64,000 nt of DNA. It comes from Thermanaerothrix sp034436175. Its GTDB lineage: Bacteria > Chloroflexota > Anaerolineae > Anaerolineales > Anaerolineaceae. Position 1 is the stretch's first letter. Every line of letters starts with the position of its first letter. Below the pieces are notes generated by a model, which saw nothing but the letters and a program-made list of their open reading frames with translations, had not been told where the DNA came from and did not search any database. Below, piece after piece: positions 62,522-64,000 of this stretch. Position numbers and translations under genes: made by a program. The stretch is taken from positions 124,001 through 188,000 of the forward strand of contig CAYRUO010000001.1 of assembly GCA_964427505.1 (NCBI GenBank). Direction: 5' to 3'.

Positions 62522-64000
62522 CGCCCGTTGTCCTTTGCGGCTTGGGTTTCGGGAGGAATAAGATGGATGCTGGTTTCGGTGACGTTGGGAAGTTGGGCCA
62601 GGGCTTGTACAGCTACTTTCAAGATCTCATCCACAGTTTCAACCTGAGAGAGGGTCGAACTAATTTCATTCAAGCGTTGCTCCAGCAAGGCCTGGCGTTG
62701 GGTTTCTTGGAACAGGCGGGCGTTCTCAAGTGCCGTGGCCGTTTGCATGGCAACCGCATCCAACCAGGCAATTTCTTCGCTGGTAAGTTCGGGCTGGGTC
62801 ATTTCCAGCGAGATAGTACCGATGATCTGATCGCGCAGTACGAGTGGAAAGTGAGCCAGGTGTGTGGACGAGCCTGCGGTCGGCGGTGCAGACGGGTTTT
62901 GATAGGTCGCTTCCAGGACATCGTGCTCTTTCAAGAAATCGCCCCATTCTTCGGCGATATGGGCGCGGGCTAGGGCACGCACTTCCTCCCGCAATTGTTG
63001 AATACGCTGGAAAAATTCGTGGTTCTCAAGGGCTAGGCCAAGACTATCGGCGATTCCCTGAAGCACCAGAATGTCATCTTCCTCAAAGGCGCGTACCTGG
63101 GTGGATTGAATGCTGATGGCACCCAGACATTGACCACGGCGCAGGATAGGGAGGGCGAGTTCTGAGCGAGTCAGCGGCAGATGCGGATTGCTGAACCGCA
63201 CTAACTCCAAACTCACGTCTTGCGAAATACGAGGTTCTTTGCGTGCCGTAGCCCAACCGATCATCGAGTTGCCGCCGACGGCTAGGCGATGCCCCTCGGC
63301 AAGCATACGCCGCCCGGCTTCACCGGTGCCTGCACGCAAGACGGCAAATTTTCCGCTCTCATCAATCAGGAAGATACCGACATAATAAAGGTTGAACTCT
63401 TGCTGAATAAGGTCGGCTACTTGTTGTAAGAGGGTGGCTTGGTCGCCGGCAGTGTTCACGGTGCGGGCAATAGTCGAAGCCGTATAGAGTTCACGGATGC
63501 GTCGTTGTAAGTGGCTGGTGCGTTCCGCTAGTTCACGTTCGAATTCGGTACGGGTTGAACGGAGTTGGCGTTCTAATGTGTTTTTCTCAATTCCCAATTG
63601 GTTGATCCGTTCCCCTAAGAACGGAAGAGCAAGGACACCTAAAGCGGCCAGATAAGCCAGCAGAACGAGCCCGTTATACCAATTCGGGAGGGAGTTGAAG
63701 GCCAGGATGTTTTCGGGGGCGGGGGTTGGCAAAATGTTAAGATGAACGGCAAGAGTAAGCATCAAGGGGGTGAGAAGGACAGCGCCCACCCAGGGTAGAA
63801 CTGTTGAGAGGTCAAAGAGTAATGCGCCAATCAGGATGGCACAGGCAAAGGCAATAACGGCGGTGGACTGCAGCCCATAGGCGAGGGTAATCTGAGTGCC
63901 TAACAAGTAAGGAAATAACCCTAATGCTATAGCACGGATGCTGAACGGCCAGTGACGCAGAAAAGGCAAAAGCAGGGCGAAGGCAAGCCATAACACCCAT
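62518..64000 (-). CDS. Membrane GAF-GAF sensor (paralogue 1), N-terminus beyond window
   Basis: At least 492 residues; the true start may lie outside the window. Six or so membrane helices occur in the first 130 visible residues, followed by a coiled coil (LGIEKNTLERQLRSTRTEFE), a GAF with YYVGIFLIDESGKFAVLRA and NPHLPLTRSELALPI, a linker (ARAHIAEEWGDFLKEHDV) and a second GAF; ends in a short acidic-polar tail. No transmitter domain. Same design as the next two genes, so a triplication. Overlaps the next start as ATGA. Confidence 0.85.
   Translation of the reverse strand, partial: WVLWLAFALLLPFLRHWPFSIRAIALGLFPYLLGTQITLAYGLQSTAVIAFACAILIGALLFDLSTVLPWVGAVLLTPLMLTLAVHLNILPTPAPENILAFNSLPNWYNGLVLLAYLAALGVLALPFLGERINQLGIEKNTLERQLRSTRTEFERELAERTSHLQRRIRELYTASTIARTVNTAGDQATLLQQVADLIQQEFNLYYVGIFLIDESGKFAVLRAGTGEAGRRMLAEGHRLAVGGNSMIGWATARKEPRISQDVSLELVRFSNPHLPLTRSELALPILRRGQCLGAISIQSTQVRAFEEDDILVLQGIADSLGLALENHEFFQRIQQLREEVRALARAHIAEEWGDFLKEHDVLEATYQNPSAPPTAGSSTHLAHFPLVLRDQIIGTISLEMTQPELTSEEIAWLDAVAMQTATALENARLFQETQRQALLEQRLNEISSTLSQVETVDEILKVAVQALAQLPNVTETSIHLIPPETQAAKDNGR

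Noticed and set aside
1..64000. CRISPR arrays, IS elements, prophage genes, integrase/attachment sites
   Set aside because: No regularly spaced repeats, transposase, integrase or phage structural motifs were seen in any frame.

Overview
The window is about 64 kb of a moderately GC-rich bacterial chromosome. It most likely comes from a Chloroflexota lineage, probably class Anaerolineae. The basis is mixed: a type A RNase P RNA, SigA-type promoters, an ileS T-box, a eukaryote-like IleRS, DUF368/DUF1028/DUF1015/DUF4190 proteins, very large GAF-rich sensors, and a CAP-domain exoprotein ending in a short hydrophobic 'FLP' tail of the kind I associate with Chloroflexota. No phage, IS element, CRISPR array or plasmid feature was seen; this is ordinary chromosome with two unusual loci.

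Left part (1-8.7 kb). A housekeeping run lspA-rluD-ltaE lies beside a cluster of small-molecule genes: a Cys-to-Glu PTPS/QueD paralogue, a GT4 glycosyltransferase, a class I methyltransferase and a DUF123 protein in one operon; and a small membrane protein, GTP cyclohydrolase II, a RibD-like reductase and a zinc-type dehydrogenase in another. A PlsC-like acyltransferase sits between them. Together they look like a dedicated pathway from GTP to a modified, perhaps glycosylated, pterin- or pyrimidine-derived compound.

Centre (8.8-46.6 kb). Next come ileS with its T-box, tyrS, a complete ECF transporter (fused ATPase, S and T components), two MFS exporters with a response regulator, and a tungsto/molybdo aldehyde:ferredoxin oxidoreductase with a MoaD-like protein. 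These are followed by a DUF368 lipid-carrier flippase, a PolX-type polymerase, an M50 protease, tRNA-Sec, RNase P RNA, DegV, methylmalonyl-CoA mutase/epimerase, a CPA2 antiporter with a PII-like partner, ruvB-queA, upp, tpiA and a processive GT2. Several promoters are clear by eye (ileS T-box, tRNA-Sec, rnpB, tRNA-His); they share TTGxxx-N17-xAxxAT geometry.

Right part (46.6-64 kb). After tRNA-His and an APC permease comes a long, tightly packed minus-strand signalling operon. It holds three tandem membrane/GAF sensors without any kinase domain, a ParA-type ATPase, and a 1652-residue multi-GAF hybrid histidine kinase with two receivers. Then follow a threonine-synthase-like PLP enzyme with a receiver domain fused at its C-terminus and an EamA-family exporter. 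The receiver on the PLP enzyme closely resembles the last receiver of the kinase next door. The layout suggests an amino-acid enzyme controlled directly by phosphorelay, which I believe is undescribed; this and the pterin-like cluster are the two items most worth following up.
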